From: Dyadobacter psychrophilus
GTDB taxonomy: Bacteria; Bacteroidota; Bacteroidia; Cytophagales; Spirosomataceae
Length of the DNA: 64,000 nt
NCBI RefSeq assembly: GCF_900167945.1
Contig: NZ_FUZA01000001.1
Span: forward strand, 186,001-250,000
Reading direction: 5' to 3'
Below, one piece after another: positions 44,457-55,027 of the stretch. Positions within the stretch are counted from its first letter, which is position 1; each line of letters begins with the position of its first letter. A program made the position numbers and the translations under genes. The notes below the pieces were generated by a model. It was given only the letters and a program-made list of their open reading frames with translations. It was not told the DNA's origin and did no database searches.

Positions 44457-44567
44457 CAAGTAACGTAGTTCGATATAATTGGTAAATACAACCTTAAAGT
44501 TACCCGATAATTCTTAAAATAAAATAGTTCCCAATCCGTCAGTTGCAGCTCTTTTGTATGGTTGATT

Positions 44568-44597
44568 TTTGAAAATACATTTTTTAGAATAGCTTTG
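44568..44597 (+). promoter_or_regulatory. Thiamin operon promoter
   Basis: TTTG (44568-44571), an 18-nt spacer and TAGCTTTG (44590-44597) match the Bacteroidota -33/-7 promoter well. Transcription would start around 44603, just at the riboswitch. Confidence 0.65.
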
Positions 44598-44598
44598 C

Positions 44599-44684
44599 TT
44601 AAACTTTAGGGGTGTCCCGATATGCGGACTGAGATAATACCCTTTGAACCTGATGCAGTTAGTACTGCCGAAGGGAAAAGTAAG
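44599..44684 (+). ncRNA. TPP riboswitch (THI box)
   Basis: Conserved parts are present in order: AGGGGTG (44608-44614), CTGAGATAATACCC (44629-44642), GAACCTGATGCAGTTAGTAC (44646-44665) and the closing GAAGGGAAAAG. ACTTT/AAAGT form the P1 closing stem. It sits 79 nt before thiS and should lower thi expression when thiamin pyrophosphate is plentiful. The gap from 44457 to 44762 holds only this element, its promoter and the hairpin below. Confidence 0.93.
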
Positions 44685-44704
44685 AGATACTGCTATTGTA
44701 TCTC
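44684..44704 (+). promoter_or_regulatory. Hairpin next to the TPP riboswitch
   Basis: GAGATAC (44684-44690) and GTATCTC (44698-44704) form a perfect 7-bp stem with a 7-nt loop, directly at the end of the aptamer. CTTTCCC (44712-44718) could compete for the GGGAAAAG end of the aptamer. It may be part of the switching structure. No T-tract follows. Confidence 0.5.
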
Positions 44705-44762
44705 AATGTATCTTTCCCCAAAAGGTCCATTCCTGAAGTTTTTCTCGAAAACATGATTCAGA

Positions 44763-46888
<2,126 letters not shown>

Positions 46889-48127
46889 ATGGAAATAATC
46901 GCCATTTCGCATCCCGAATTTATCCCCCATGAAGCGCACCGGATTAACGCGCTTTTCAGGGAAGGAATGCTGCGCCTGCACCTCCGGAAACCCGACGGCA
47001 ATGTTGCAGATTTGAATCGGTTATTAGGAGAAATCGACCCTGAATTTTATCCCAAAATTGCACTGCATACGCATCATGAACTCGCAGCGCAATTCGGGAT
47101 CAACAGACTGCATTTCCCAGAAAACCTGAGAAAAGGCACGCCTGAATTTATGTTGGAAAAATTGAAAAATGCCGGTTTTAAGCTTAGCACATCCGTTCAT
47201 GACATTAGCGAGCTCAATGCGCTTTCTACCGCGTTTGAGTATACATTTTTCGGGCCGGTTTTCAATAGTATTTCCAAAAAAGGCTATCAGCGCGTTATCC
47301 ACGATGATTTTTATTTGAAAAATGAGCAAAAAAACGTCAAAGTGATCGCTATCGGAGGAATTGCTCATTCGAATATTGAAAAAATCAAAGAAATGAATTT
47401 CGACGGCGCCGCCATGCTAGGGGCGATCTGGCATTCTTCCAATTTTCAATTTTTAAACATTGCCGGGGGCCTAGGCCCCCGGCAATTGAAATCAGATCTC
47501 AAGAAAATTGAAAAGCTGCAATTCATTTCAAGTCAATCAGCTGAAATGAGCCATCTGGAAAGTATAAGGCTTGCATTGGAAGCAGGTTGCCGATGGATTC
47601 AGTTACGGGTCAAAAATCAGGAGGAAGCGCAGATTTTGGAGATAGCGACAGCAGCTAAATCACTGTGTGACAGTTACACTGCGAAGCTGATCATCAACGA
47701 CTTCCCGAACATTGCAAGATCGGTGAATGCGCATGGATTACATCTGGGCTTGAACGATATGCCCATTTCCGAAGCCCGGAAAATTGTTGGTCACAATATG
47801 ATTATTGGCGGCACGGCCAACACATTTGAAGACATTCTTTTGCGGGTAAATGAAGGTGCGGATTACATTGGATTAGGGCCATTTCGCTTTACCGGAACGA
47901 AACAGAATCTCAGTCCGATCCTGGGATTGGGAGGTTATGACGAGTTGATGCAAAGGCTGGTCAAAACGAACATTGAGATCCCGATCATTGCTATTGGCGG
48001 CATCTTGCCTGATGACATTCCCGGATTATTGGCAACAGGTTTACACGGCGTTGCCATGTCCTCTGCATTGATTCAATCAAAAGAACCAAAGGAAACAGTC
48101 CAAAAACTTGACGAAATATTATGTTGA
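46889..48127 (+). CDS. thiE: Fused tandem thiamin-phosphate-synthase-like protein
   Basis: 412 residues, twice the usual ThiE length. Residues 1-~188 are a divergent ThiE/TenI-like barrel ([38 protein letters not shown]). Residues ~209-412 form a second barrel with better ThiE motifs ([60 protein letters not shown]). ThiE joins the pyrimidine and thiazole halves of thiamin. The first half may be TenI-like or accessory. A 28-bp palindrome encodes part of the linker (about residues 191-199). It begins directly after thiC and overlaps thiG by 7 nt. Confidence 0.85.
   Translation: MEIIAISHPEFIPHEAHRINALFREGMLRLHLRKPDGNVADLNRLLGEIDPEFYPKIALHTHHELAAQFGINRLHFPENLRKGTPEFMLEKLKNAGFKLSTSVHDISELNALSTAFEYTFFGPVFNSISKKGYQRVIHDDFYLKNEQKNVKVIAIGGIAHSNIEKIKEMNFDGAAMLGAIWHSSNFQFLNIAGGLGPRQLKSDLKKIEKLQFISSQSAEMSHLESIRLALEAGCRWIQLRVKNQEEAQILEIATAAKSLCDSYTAKLIINDFPNIARSVNAHGLHLGLNDMPISEARKIVGHNMIIGGTANTFEDILLRVNEGADYIGLGPFRFTGTKQNLSPILGLGGYDELMQRLVKTNIEIPIIAIGGILPDDIPGLLATGLHGVAMSSALIQSKEPKETVQKLDEILC
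47459..47486. repeat. Perfect 28-bp palindrome inside the thiE fusion
   Basis: A fully symmetric sequence centred on CCTAGG, with arms beginning ATTGCCGGGGGCC. It is much richer in G+C than the surrounding DNA. It falls exactly in the linker between the two ThiE-like barrels and encodes about IAGGLGPRQ. Confidence 0.85.
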
Positions 48128-48891
48128 AAATCGCAGATAAATCATTTGAATCGCGGCTTTTTACAGGGACTGGAAAGTTCAGTTCCGCTGCGTTAATGGA
48201 AAAATCGCTGCTGGCTTCGGGTTCTGAACTGGTTACCGTCGCACTGCGCCGCGTGGATGTGAATGATGCCGGGGACGACATGCTGCTGCATTTGAAACAC
48301 CCGCATATCAATCTTTTACCCAACACATCCGGTGTAAGAACTGCGAAAGAAGCAATTTTTGCAGCGCAACTGGCCAGGGAAGCATTGGAAACCAACTGGC
48401 TCAAACTCGAAATCCATCCGGACCCAAAATATCTCCTGCCCGATCCTATCGAAACGCTCAAAGCTGCGGAAGAATTGGTAAAATTAGGTTTTGTAATCCT
48501 GCCCTACATTCATGCCGACCCGGTTTTGTGCAAAAGACTTGAAGAAGTGGGCGTAGCAGCAGTAATGCCCCTCGGCTCCCCCATTGGCAGTAATAAGGGT
48601 TTGAAAACAATCGATTTTCTGGAAATTATCATTGAGCAAAGCAATGTTCCTGTCATTATAGATGCTGGAATTGGCTCCCCGTCGGACGCTGCAAAAGCGA
48701 TGGAAATAGGTGCTGATGCCGTTTTGGTCAATACGGCCATTGCGGTCGCAGGTGATCCGGTGGCGATGGCCGATGCTTTCAAATTGGCTGTGAAAGCTGG
48801 GCGCATGGCTTTTGAAGCACGTTTGGGAAATCAGGAACATTATGCTGTGGCCAGCAGTCCCTTAACCGCGTTTTTGGATTATGAGCTTTAA
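48121..48891 (+). CDS. thiG: Thiazole synthase ThiG
   Basis: 256 residues, TIM-barrel enzyme that builds the thiamin thiazole phosphate from ThiS-thiocarboxylate, deoxyxylulose phosphate and dehydroglycine. Motifs: [41 protein letters not shown] with the imine-forming Lys region, and [16 protein letters not shown]. Overlaps thiE by 7 nt and thiH by 11 nt, implying translational coupling. Confidence 0.96.
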   Translation: MLKIADKSFESRLFTGTGKFSSAALMEKSLLASGSELVTVALRRVDVNDAGDDMLLHLKHPHINLLPNTSGVRTAKEAIFAAQLAREALETNWLKLEIHPDPKYLLPDPIETLKAAEELVKLGFVILPYIHADPVLCKRLEEVGVAAVMPLGSPIGSNKGLKTIDFLEIIIEQSNVPVIIDAGIGSPSDAAKAMEIGADAVLVNTAIAVAGDPVAMADAFKLAVKAGRMAFEARLGNQEHYAVASSPLTAFLDYEL

Positions 48892-49993
48892 AAACAAATT
48901 TGAGGCGTACGATTGGGAGGAGGTTAAGGCCAGCATTTATTCCAAAACGGATGATGATGTTCGAAAAGCGCTTTTGGCTTCAAAGAGAACATTAGAAGAC
49001 TTCAAAGCGCTCATTTCTCCTGCGGCAGCTAATTTCCTGGAACCAATGGCTCAACTCAGCCACAAACTGACCCAAAAGCGTTTTGGCAAAACCATGCAAA
49101 TGTACATTCCGCTTTATTTGTCAAATGAATGCACGAACATTTGCACTTACTGCGGATTTAGCCTGGATAACAAAGTGCGGCGAAAAACCCTTTCGCAGGA
49201 TGAAATTCTGCGTGAGGTAAATGTGATCAAATCGCTGGGCTATGACCACGTCTTGCTTGTGACCGGTGAGGCAAATCAGACAGTCCATACGGCTTATTTC
49301 AAAGAAGTGATCCAATTGATCCGGCCTTATTTTTCACAGATTTCGATGGAAGTACAACCATTGGAAACAGCTGAATACGAGGAATTGATAGCGCTGGGGC
49401 TATATTCGGTTTTGATTTATCAGGAAACCTATCACAAGGAAGATTACAAAAAGCACCATCCAAAGGGCAAAAAATCCAACTTCAATTATCGCCTGGAAAC
49501 GCCGGACAGACTTGGACAAGCAGGAATACATAAAATGGGACTTGGTGTACTGATCGGGCTGGAAGATTGGCGGACAGACAGTTTTTTTACCGCCGCACAT
49601 CTGCAATATCTCGAACGAACCTATTGGCAAACGCGTTATAGTTTATCGTTTCCCCGTTTGCGGCCATTCTCCGGCGGGCTTGAACCGAAGGTAGAAATGA
49701 CCGATCGGGAGCTTGTACAGCTGATTTGTGCGTACCGGATTATGAACGAGGAAGTGGAAATCTCTCTTTCGACACGTGAATCTGAGCAATTTCGGGATCA
49801 TTGCATTCGACTTGGCGTTACGTCTATCAGTGCGGGTTCCAAAACAAATCCGGGCGGCTACGCAGTTGAACCAGGGTCGCTGGAACAGTTTGAGATTTCA
49901 GACGAACGCACTCCGGCCCAAATTGCCGAGATGATCCGGGCAAGTGGTTATGAACCGGTTTGGAAGGATTGGGACCAGATTTTTGTTCAATAA
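48881..49993 (+). CDS. thiH: 2-iminoacetate (dehydroglycine) synthase ThiH
   Basis: 370 residues, radical SAM enzyme that cleaves tyrosine to dehydroglycine for ThiG. The cluster motif [11 protein letters not shown] (CX3CX2C) is intact, with YLSNECTN before it and [12 protein letters not shown] after. The C-terminal [16 protein letters not shown] and [11 protein letters not shown] are typical of ThiH. It overlaps thiG by 11 nt; thiF follows 12 nt later. Confidence 0.95.
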   Translation: MSFKNKFEAYDWEEVKASIYSKTDDDVRKALLASKRTLEDFKALISPAAANFLEPMAQLSHKLTQKRFGKTMQMYIPLYLSNECTNICTYCGFSLDNKVRRKTLSQDEILREVNVIKSLGYDHVLLVTGEANQTVHTAYFKEVIQLIRPYFSQISMEVQPLETAEYEELIALGLYSVLIYQETYHKEDYKKHHPKGKKSNFNYRLETPDRLGQAGIHKMGLGVLIGLEDWRTDSFFTAAHLQYLERTYWQTRYSLSFPRLRPFSGGLEPKVEMTDRELVQLICAYRIMNEEVEISLSTRESEQFRDHCIRLGVTSISAGSKTNPGGYAVEPGSLEQFEISDERTPAQIAEMIRASGYEPVWKDWDQIFVQ

Positions 49994-50005
49994 ATTTCAA
50001 TTAAT

Positions 50006-51061
50006 ATGTTTGAGCAACAGGAACGCAAGCGTTATAGCAGACAGATATTGCTGCCCGAAATGGGGCTTATTGGCCAGGAAAGGCTGAAAGCCGCCAAGGT
50101 GCTGGTCGTTGGAGCAGGTGGTCTGGGTTGTCCGGTGCTGCAATATCTGGTTGCTGCGGGTGTCGGGAACATTGGAATTGTGGACGATGACGTTGTGGAT
50201 ATGACGAACCTGCACCGGCAAATTCTTTATTCCGCAGCCGACGTTGGAAAGAGTAAAGTCCTTGCTGCCGTCGAAAAATTAGAAGCTCAAAATCCTTTCG
50301 TAACACTCATTCCCCACCAAGTCCGCCTGCAGGAGGATAATGTGAACCAAATCATTGCAAACTATGACCTCGTTATCGATGGCTCGGACAATTTCCCTAC
50401 CCGCTATCTGGTCAATGACGCTTGCGTAGAACTTGACAAACCATTGATTTTCGGCTCCATACTTCGTTTTGAAGGGCAGGTTTCCGTTTTTAATTATAAG
50501 GGCGGCCCTACTTACCGTTGTCTTTTCCCCGATGCAGAAGAAGGAGATAACTGTGCGGAAGCTGGCGTGATCGGCATTTTGCCTGGCATAATCGGCACTT
50601 ACATGGCAAATGAAGCGATCAAGATCATTTGTGAAATCGGCAACGCATTATCCGGCAGGCTGCTCGTCATGAATGCTTTGACCAATACTACAAATATTTT
50701 CGAATTTTCGCGATCTGAACAAACCAGTCCTCCAACCCCCAGGACTAAGGAATCTGCCAATTTAAAAAACGATCCGCTAGCAGAACCCAGCGAAATGACT
50801 TATGAAGAATTTGAGCGTATAGAAACTTCCTATCCCGGTCAAATTCATTTGGTAGATGTACGCGAGTACAATGAATTTGAGGCAGACAATTTCGGCGGAG
50901 TGAACATTCCCCTATCCGAAATCCCCGACATTATTTCAACATTGCCGCCCAACAAAACGATCGTGTTTTACTGCCAAACAGGAAAAAGAAGCACCCTGGC
51001 AGCAAAACTCCTCATGCAAAGCGGATTTAACGGAGCAAGTTTCTGGGCTGGAAATTGGTGA
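50006..51061 (+). CDS. ThiF/MoeB-type adenylyltransferase with C-terminal rhodanese
   Basis: 351 residues. Residues ~1-240 are an E1-like domain: VLVVGAGGLGCPVLQYLVAA (ATP loop), DMTNLHRQI, and GDNCAEAGVIGILPGIIG. Residues ~265-351 are a rhodanese domain with the active Cys in FYCQTGKRS. It should adenylate the ThiS C-terminus and help load sulfur. Odd: the usual zinc-binding CxxC pairs of MoeB/ThiF are missing (PTYRC in place of CxxC, and no second pair near residue 230). Last gene of the thi operon. It could also serve MoaD. Confidence 0.88.
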   Translation: MFEQQERKRYSRQILLPEMGLIGQERLKAAKVLVVGAGGLGCPVLQYLVAAGVGNIGIVDDDVVDMTNLHRQILYSAADVGKSKVLAAVEKLEAQNPFVTLIPHQVRLQEDNVNQIIANYDLVIDGSDNFPTRYLVNDACVELDKPLIFGSILRFEGQVSVFNYKGGPTYRCLFPDAEEGDNCAEAGVIGILPGIIGTYMANEAIKIICEIGNALSGRLLVMNALTNTTNIFEFSRSEQTSPPTPRTKESANLKNDPLAEPSEMTYEEFERIETSYPGQIHLVDVREYNEFEADNFGGVNIPLSEIPDIISTLPPNKTIVFYCQTGKRSTLAAKLLMQSGFNGASFWAGNW

Positions 51062-51150
51062 ATTCTATGTCAGCGCTAGTAGTTTTTTAAGTGGATATCC
51101 TTACCAATGCGAATCACCACTTCTGGGTATTAGCTATAACGCGCAGCTCT

Positions 51151-52842
51151 ATGTCATTTAAAAAATTACTTGTTTCATTTCTTTTACTACTCGGCTCTCA
51201 TCTTATCAATGCGCAGGAAACAAAGCAAAAACCAGTCACGATTGAAGTCAACCTAAATGTCGAAAAGGGTTCGGCGAAGCCGATTTGGGCGTGGTTTGGT
51301 TATGATGAGCCGAATTATACATATATGAAAGATGGCAAGAAATTGCTAACAGAAATCTCGCAGCTCAGTAAAATCCCGGTTTATGTACGCGCACACAGCA
51401 TGCTCGTGACAGGTGATGGCGTAGCGGCATTGAAATGGGGTTCGACCAATGTTTATACTGAAGACAAAAAAGGAAATCCGGTGTATGACTGGACGGTAGT
51501 TGACAAAATCTTTGACACTTATATTGAAAGGGGCATGCGGCCAATCGCGCAGATTGGCTTTATGCCGGAAGCGTTATCATGTAAACCGCAGCCTTACAGG
51601 CATTTTTGGAAGCCAGGCGATAATTATAATGACATTTATACGGGCTGGGCTTATCCCCCTAATGATTACAAAAAATTCGCCGAGCTTGTGTTCCAATGGG
51701 TGAAACATTCAATCGAGCGGTATGGAAAAGAGGAGGTCGAAACCTGGTATTGGGAGCTCTGGAACGAACCCAATATCGGCTACTGGAAAGGCACAACTGA
51801 GGAATACATTAAATTATACGATTATTCCGCCGACGCTGTAAAACGTGCATTGCCTACCGCAAAAATAGGTGGACCGGAAGTTACCGGACCCAATTGGGAT
51901 GTTTCGGCCAAATTTTTCAAGACTTTCCTGGATCACGTCGTTGGCGGGAAAAATTACGTGACTGGCAAAACAGGTTCACCACTTGACTTTATAACCTTTC
52001 ACGCAAAAGGCAATCCCAAAGTTGTAGACGGCATTGTAAGAATGGACATGGGGACACAATTGAGAGACATTGACAAAGGCTTCGAAATCGTCGCTTCCTA
52101 TCCTGCCCTCAAAAACCTGCCCATTATCATCGGCGAATCGGATCCAGAGGGTTGCGCCGCCTGCTCAGAAGACCTTCATCCGCAAAACGCTTACCGCAAC
52201 GGGACCATGTATTCCGCCTACACGGCAGCATCATTTGCCCGGAAGCATGAGCTGGCCGACGCGCGGGGCGTCAACTTACTCGGTGCAGTGACCTGGGCAT
52301 TTGAGTTTGAGGATCAGCCCTGGTTCAGGGGGTTCCGGGATTTGACGACTAATGGTGTTGACAAGCCCGTTTTAAATGTATTCAGAATGTTTGGAATGAT
52401 GGATGGAAATCGCGTCGAGGTAAAACAAGATCTTGCCTATAACTTTGAAAAACTGAAAAAGGAAAGTGTGCGGGGAGAACGGGACATTAACGCATTTGCC
52501 ACAAAAAATGTGGAGGAGGCGGCTATTATGGTTTGGAATTATCACGATGACAATAAAATTGTTGCGCCATCTCCAGTCAATCTTCAACTCAACGGACTGA
52601 GTGCAAAACGCGTCCAGGTGCACCATTACCGGATCGATCAGGAACATAGCAACGCATATGAAGTCTGGAAAAAAATGGGTTCTCCGCAGAAGCCGACCGA
52701 AGAGCAAATAGCGGTTCTGGAAAGCGCAGGGCAATTACAAACATTGACTTCTCCGCGATGGATGAACGTTGAGAATGGTCAAATCCAGCTGAATTTCGCA
52801 TTGCCTGCACAGGGCGTTTCTCTTTTAAAAATCATTTGGTAA
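51151..52842 (+). CDS. Secreted GH39-like glycoside hydrolase
   Basis: 563 residues from the ATG at 51151, chosen because it starts a clear signal peptide (MSFKKLLVSFLLLLG...NAQ); the frame extends 60 nt upstream. The barrel has WYWELWNEPNIGYW with the acid/base Glu in NEP, and IIIGESDPEG with the probable nucleophile Glu, as in GH39 beta-xylosidases. A beta-sandwich-like C-terminal part follows (IMVWNYHDDN ... SLLKIIW). It likely cleaves beta-xylosides or related links in the periplasm. No other xylan genes are nearby, though arabinose genes are in the window. Confidence 0.78.
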   Translation: MSFKKLLVSFLLLLGSHLINAQETKQKPVTIEVNLNVEKGSAKPIWAWFGYDEPNYTYMKDGKKLLTEISQLSKIPVYVRAHSMLVTGDGVAALKWGSTNVYTEDKKGNPVYDWTVVDKIFDTYIERGMRPIAQIGFMPEALSCKPQPYRHFWKPGDNYNDIYTGWAYPPNDYKKFAELVFQWVKHSIERYGKEEVETWYWELWNEPNIGYWKGTTEEYIKLYDYSADAVKRALPTAKIGGPEVTGPNWDVSAKFFKTFLDHVVGGKNYVTGKTGSPLDFITFHAKGNPKVVDGIVRMDMGTQLRDIDKGFEIVASYPALKNLPIIIGESDPEGCAACSEDLHPQNAYRNGTMYSAYTAASFARKHELADARGVNLLGAVTWAFEFEDQPWFRGFRDLTTNGVDKPVLNVFRMFGMMDGNRVEVKQDLAYNFEKLKKESVRGERDINAFATKNVEEAAIMVWNYHDDNKIVAPSPVNLQLNGLSAKRVQVHHYRIDQEHSNAYEVWKKMGSPQKPTEEQIAVLESAGQLQTLTSPRWMNVENGQIQLNFALPAQGVSLLKIIW

Positions 52843-52900
52843 AACAAACCTTTGCTAAAATTTTAATAATCTATTAATTACGTAGATTAAATAGTTTTAC

Positions 52901-52908
52901 TACTTTTG
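52901..52908 (+). promoter_or_regulatory. Candidate -7 element of the TSUP gene
   Basis: TACTTTTG matches TAnnTTTG, 41 nt before the start codon. No clear -33 box. Confidence 0.4.
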
Positions 52909-52949
52909 TAACTTCCTGTTCAACGGCGATACTAAATAACCCAACAGTA

Positions 52950-53831
52950 ATGCTTACAAAAGTGCTCTCGCTTAAACTCCCCACAATATCAGGCTGGTAT
53001 TTTGTTCCCGCTATTATTGTGATTCTACTATCCACACTATTTTTCGTACATGGCTCATTATCAGTTAGTCAGGAAGATGTAAATACTTTTATCGGGAGCG
53101 ACTTTGCGTTGTATCTTTTGGTTGGATTGGCTGCACAGCTTGTAGATGGCGCATTGGGCATGGCCTACGGAGTAACTTCCACTTCTTTTCTGCTCAGTTT
53201 GGGCGTCCCACCCGCGATCAGCAGCACAAGCGTGCACGTAGCTGAAATGTTCACGACCGGTGCTTCTGCTATTTCCCACTTTCGCTATAAAAATATCAAC
53301 AAAAAGCTCTTCAAAAGCCTTTTAATTCCGGGTGTAATCGGGGCAATTGTAGGTGCGTATCTCCTTTCCGATGTTATTGATGGCGACATTGTGAAACCGT
53401 ACATTGCAGCATATATGCTCATTCTCGGTCTGATTATCATCAGAAAAGCGCTGCAAAAAAACCTGGTTAAAAATAAAACCAAGAAAATTGGCATCCTCGC
53501 GGCTGCGGGAGGTTTTCTGGATTCCATAGGTGGCGGTGGCTGGGGTCCGATTGTTACTTCCACTTTGCTCGGTCAGGGTCGTGATCCCCGTTACACGATT
53601 GGTTCTGTAAATGCTGCTGAATTCGTTATTGCGTTTGCAAGCGGTGTTACCTTCCTCATCTTCACGGGTGTAAGCAGCTGGCAGGTTGTTTCAGGGCTGA
53701 TTATCGGAGGTGTTATTGCTGCTCCCTTCGGTGCGATGCTTGTTGGAAAGATCAAACGCAAGCCTTTAATGCTCATCATTGGTGTATTGGTAATCGGGCT
53801 AAGCGTTAGGACCATTTGGCTCAGTTTCTAA
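52950..53831 (+). CDS. TSUP (TauE/SafE) family permease
   Basis: 293 residues, about eight to nine transmembrane segments. QLVDGALGMAYGVTSTSFLLSLG and the internal repeat GGFLDSIGGGGWGPIVTSTLLGQG are the two half-signatures of the TSUP family, which exports or imports sulfite, sulfonates or organosulfur anions. It lies alone between the GH39-like gene and nuoA. The substrate is not determined. Confidence 0.88.
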   Translation: MLTKVLSLKLPTISGWYFVPAIIVILLSTLFFVHGSLSVSQEDVNTFIGSDFALYLLVGLAAQLVDGALGMAYGVTSTSFLLSLGVPPAISSTSVHVAEMFTTGASAISHFRYKNINKKLFKSLLIPGVIGAIVGAYLLSDVIDGDIVKPYIAAYMLILGLIIIRKALQKNLVKNKTKKIGILAAAGGFLDSIGGGGWGPIVTSTLLGQGRDPRYTIGSVNAAEFVIAFASGVTFLIFTGVSSWQVVSGLIIGGVIAAPFGAMLVGKIKRKPLMLIIGVLVIGLSVRTIWLSF

Positions 53832-53949
53832 GAAACAACCGGTTCGTCTTCAAACAAATCTTGTTTCATTTCTTAATGGTCAGCCTCAATATTTTTGTTT
53901 TATCTCCAAGGTTTTCATTTCAAAAACGCCGTCAAGACGCTAAAATCAG

Positions 53950-53957
53950 TAGCTTTG
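53950..53957 (+). promoter_or_regulatory. Candidate -7 element of nuoA
   Basis: TAGCTTTG, a full match to TAnnTTTG, lies 19 nt before the nuoA start. No clear -33 box. Confidence 0.45.
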
Positions 53958-53976
53958 TGCAAACGAGTCCCGAATT

Positions 53977-54447
53977 ATGATCTCTGATTTTGGCTACATA
54001 TTACTCTTTATACTTGCAGCAATTGCCCTGTTAGGCCTGATGCTGACCATTGCAAAATTCCTGCGCCCCCACCAGCCAAACGAAGAAAAACTAACAACAT
54101 ATGAATCCGGCGAAGACCCGCTCGGCAATGCAAACATTCAATTCAATGTTCGCTTCTACGTGATCGCTCTGATCTTTGTGTTATTTGAAGTCGAGCTTTT
54201 ATTCCTGTTTCCCTGGGCCGTCGTTTTTGGAAACGAAGATCTCATTGCGCAGACAAACGGCCAATGGGGTTGGTTCGCCCTTGCGGAAATGACCGTTTTC
54301 ATCGGAATTCTCATTCTCGGCCTGGCCTACGCCTGGGGTAAAGGTTACCTCGACTGGGTAAGGCCAAAGCCCCAAGTCCCCGCAATTAACTCACCGGTTC
54401 CCGCAGATCTTTACAGTCAGGTGAATGAAAAGTATGGGAAGAAGTAG
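53977..54447 (+). CDS. nuoA: NADH-quinone oxidoreductase subunit A
   Basis: 156 residues, three transmembrane segments, complex I membrane arm. KLTTYESGEDPLGNANIQFNVRFY and ALIFVLFEVELLFLFPWAV are the hallmark segments of NuoA. It is not followed by nuoB: a 5-kb block on the opposite strand lies between them, after which nuoB and nuoC appear. The C-terminal extension of about 20 residues (RPKPQVPAINSPVPADL) is longer than in many homologues. Confidence 0.94.
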   Translation: MISDFGYILLFILAAIALLGLMLTIAKFLRPHQPNEEKLTTYESGEDPLGNANIQFNVRFYVIALIFVLFEVELLFLFPWAVVFGNEDLIAQTNGQWGWFALAEMTVFIGILILGLAYAWGKGYLDWVRPKPQVPAINSPVPADLYSQVNEKYGKK

Positions 54448-54492
54448 ACTCGTCAAATTTTGTAGATCAGATCTCCTGACACCATAATTGAC

Positions 54493-55017
54493 TCATCTGA
54501 ATTTTTTTGTCGGTTCGTATATGTAACGAAGCGTGTCAAGTTCCGGTTTATAGGTTTCACTTTTCATGATGTTGCTTAATCTCAATTTGGTTGTAATGCC
54601 TGCGGTGATATCTTGGTCTAGGACCGCCAAAAAGCCGACCGATTCGTTCATTCGGTAATAGAAAGCACTCTGCTTGGTCTTTTTGTTGAAATCGTAATTG
54701 TATAGCACACCAAGAAACCTGTCTGTGCTATCAATTGCAGCATTATAAAATGAAAACACCCGATAATCGATTCCCTTCCGATAGAAGTAAACTCTTGCAC
54801 TATCATGATCCATGTATCCCCTTTCCGTGACCAAAAACTGCTTCCCAGAAGCGTCAGATACGCTAGCCGACTTTCCCCTGACCTCATATTTCGACAGCTT
54901 CCAATAGCCAGTTATTCCATCACCACCATTTCCAATAACATCCCCCCGTGGACCAAGATTTTTTGAATAGCAACCGATCATCAGGTTGATATAAAACATT
55001 AGTATGAAAGTTCTCAT
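54493..55017 (-). CDS. Small putative lipoprotein paired with a C10 peptidase
   Basis: 174 residues with a lipobox (NLMIGC, Cys16). The mature part begins with GDGITGYWKLSKYEV, a lipocalin-like opening (GxWxL), and continues as probable beta-strands. No family is recognised with certainty. It starts 10 nt after the C10 peptidase at 55028-56377 on the same strand. The same arrangement is repeated upstream, so it may be an inhibitor or partner of that peptidase (inference). Confidence 0.6.
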   Translation of the reverse strand: MRTFILMFYINLMIGCYSKNLGPRGDVIGNGGDGITGYWKLSKYEVRGKSASVSDASGKQFLVTERGYMDHDSARVYFYRKGIDYRVFSFYNAAIDSTDRFLGVLYNYDFNKKTKQSAFYYRMNESVGFLAVLDQDITAGITTKLRLSNIMKSETYKPELDTLRYIYEPTKKFR

Positions 55018-55027
55018 CTTTTAATTG

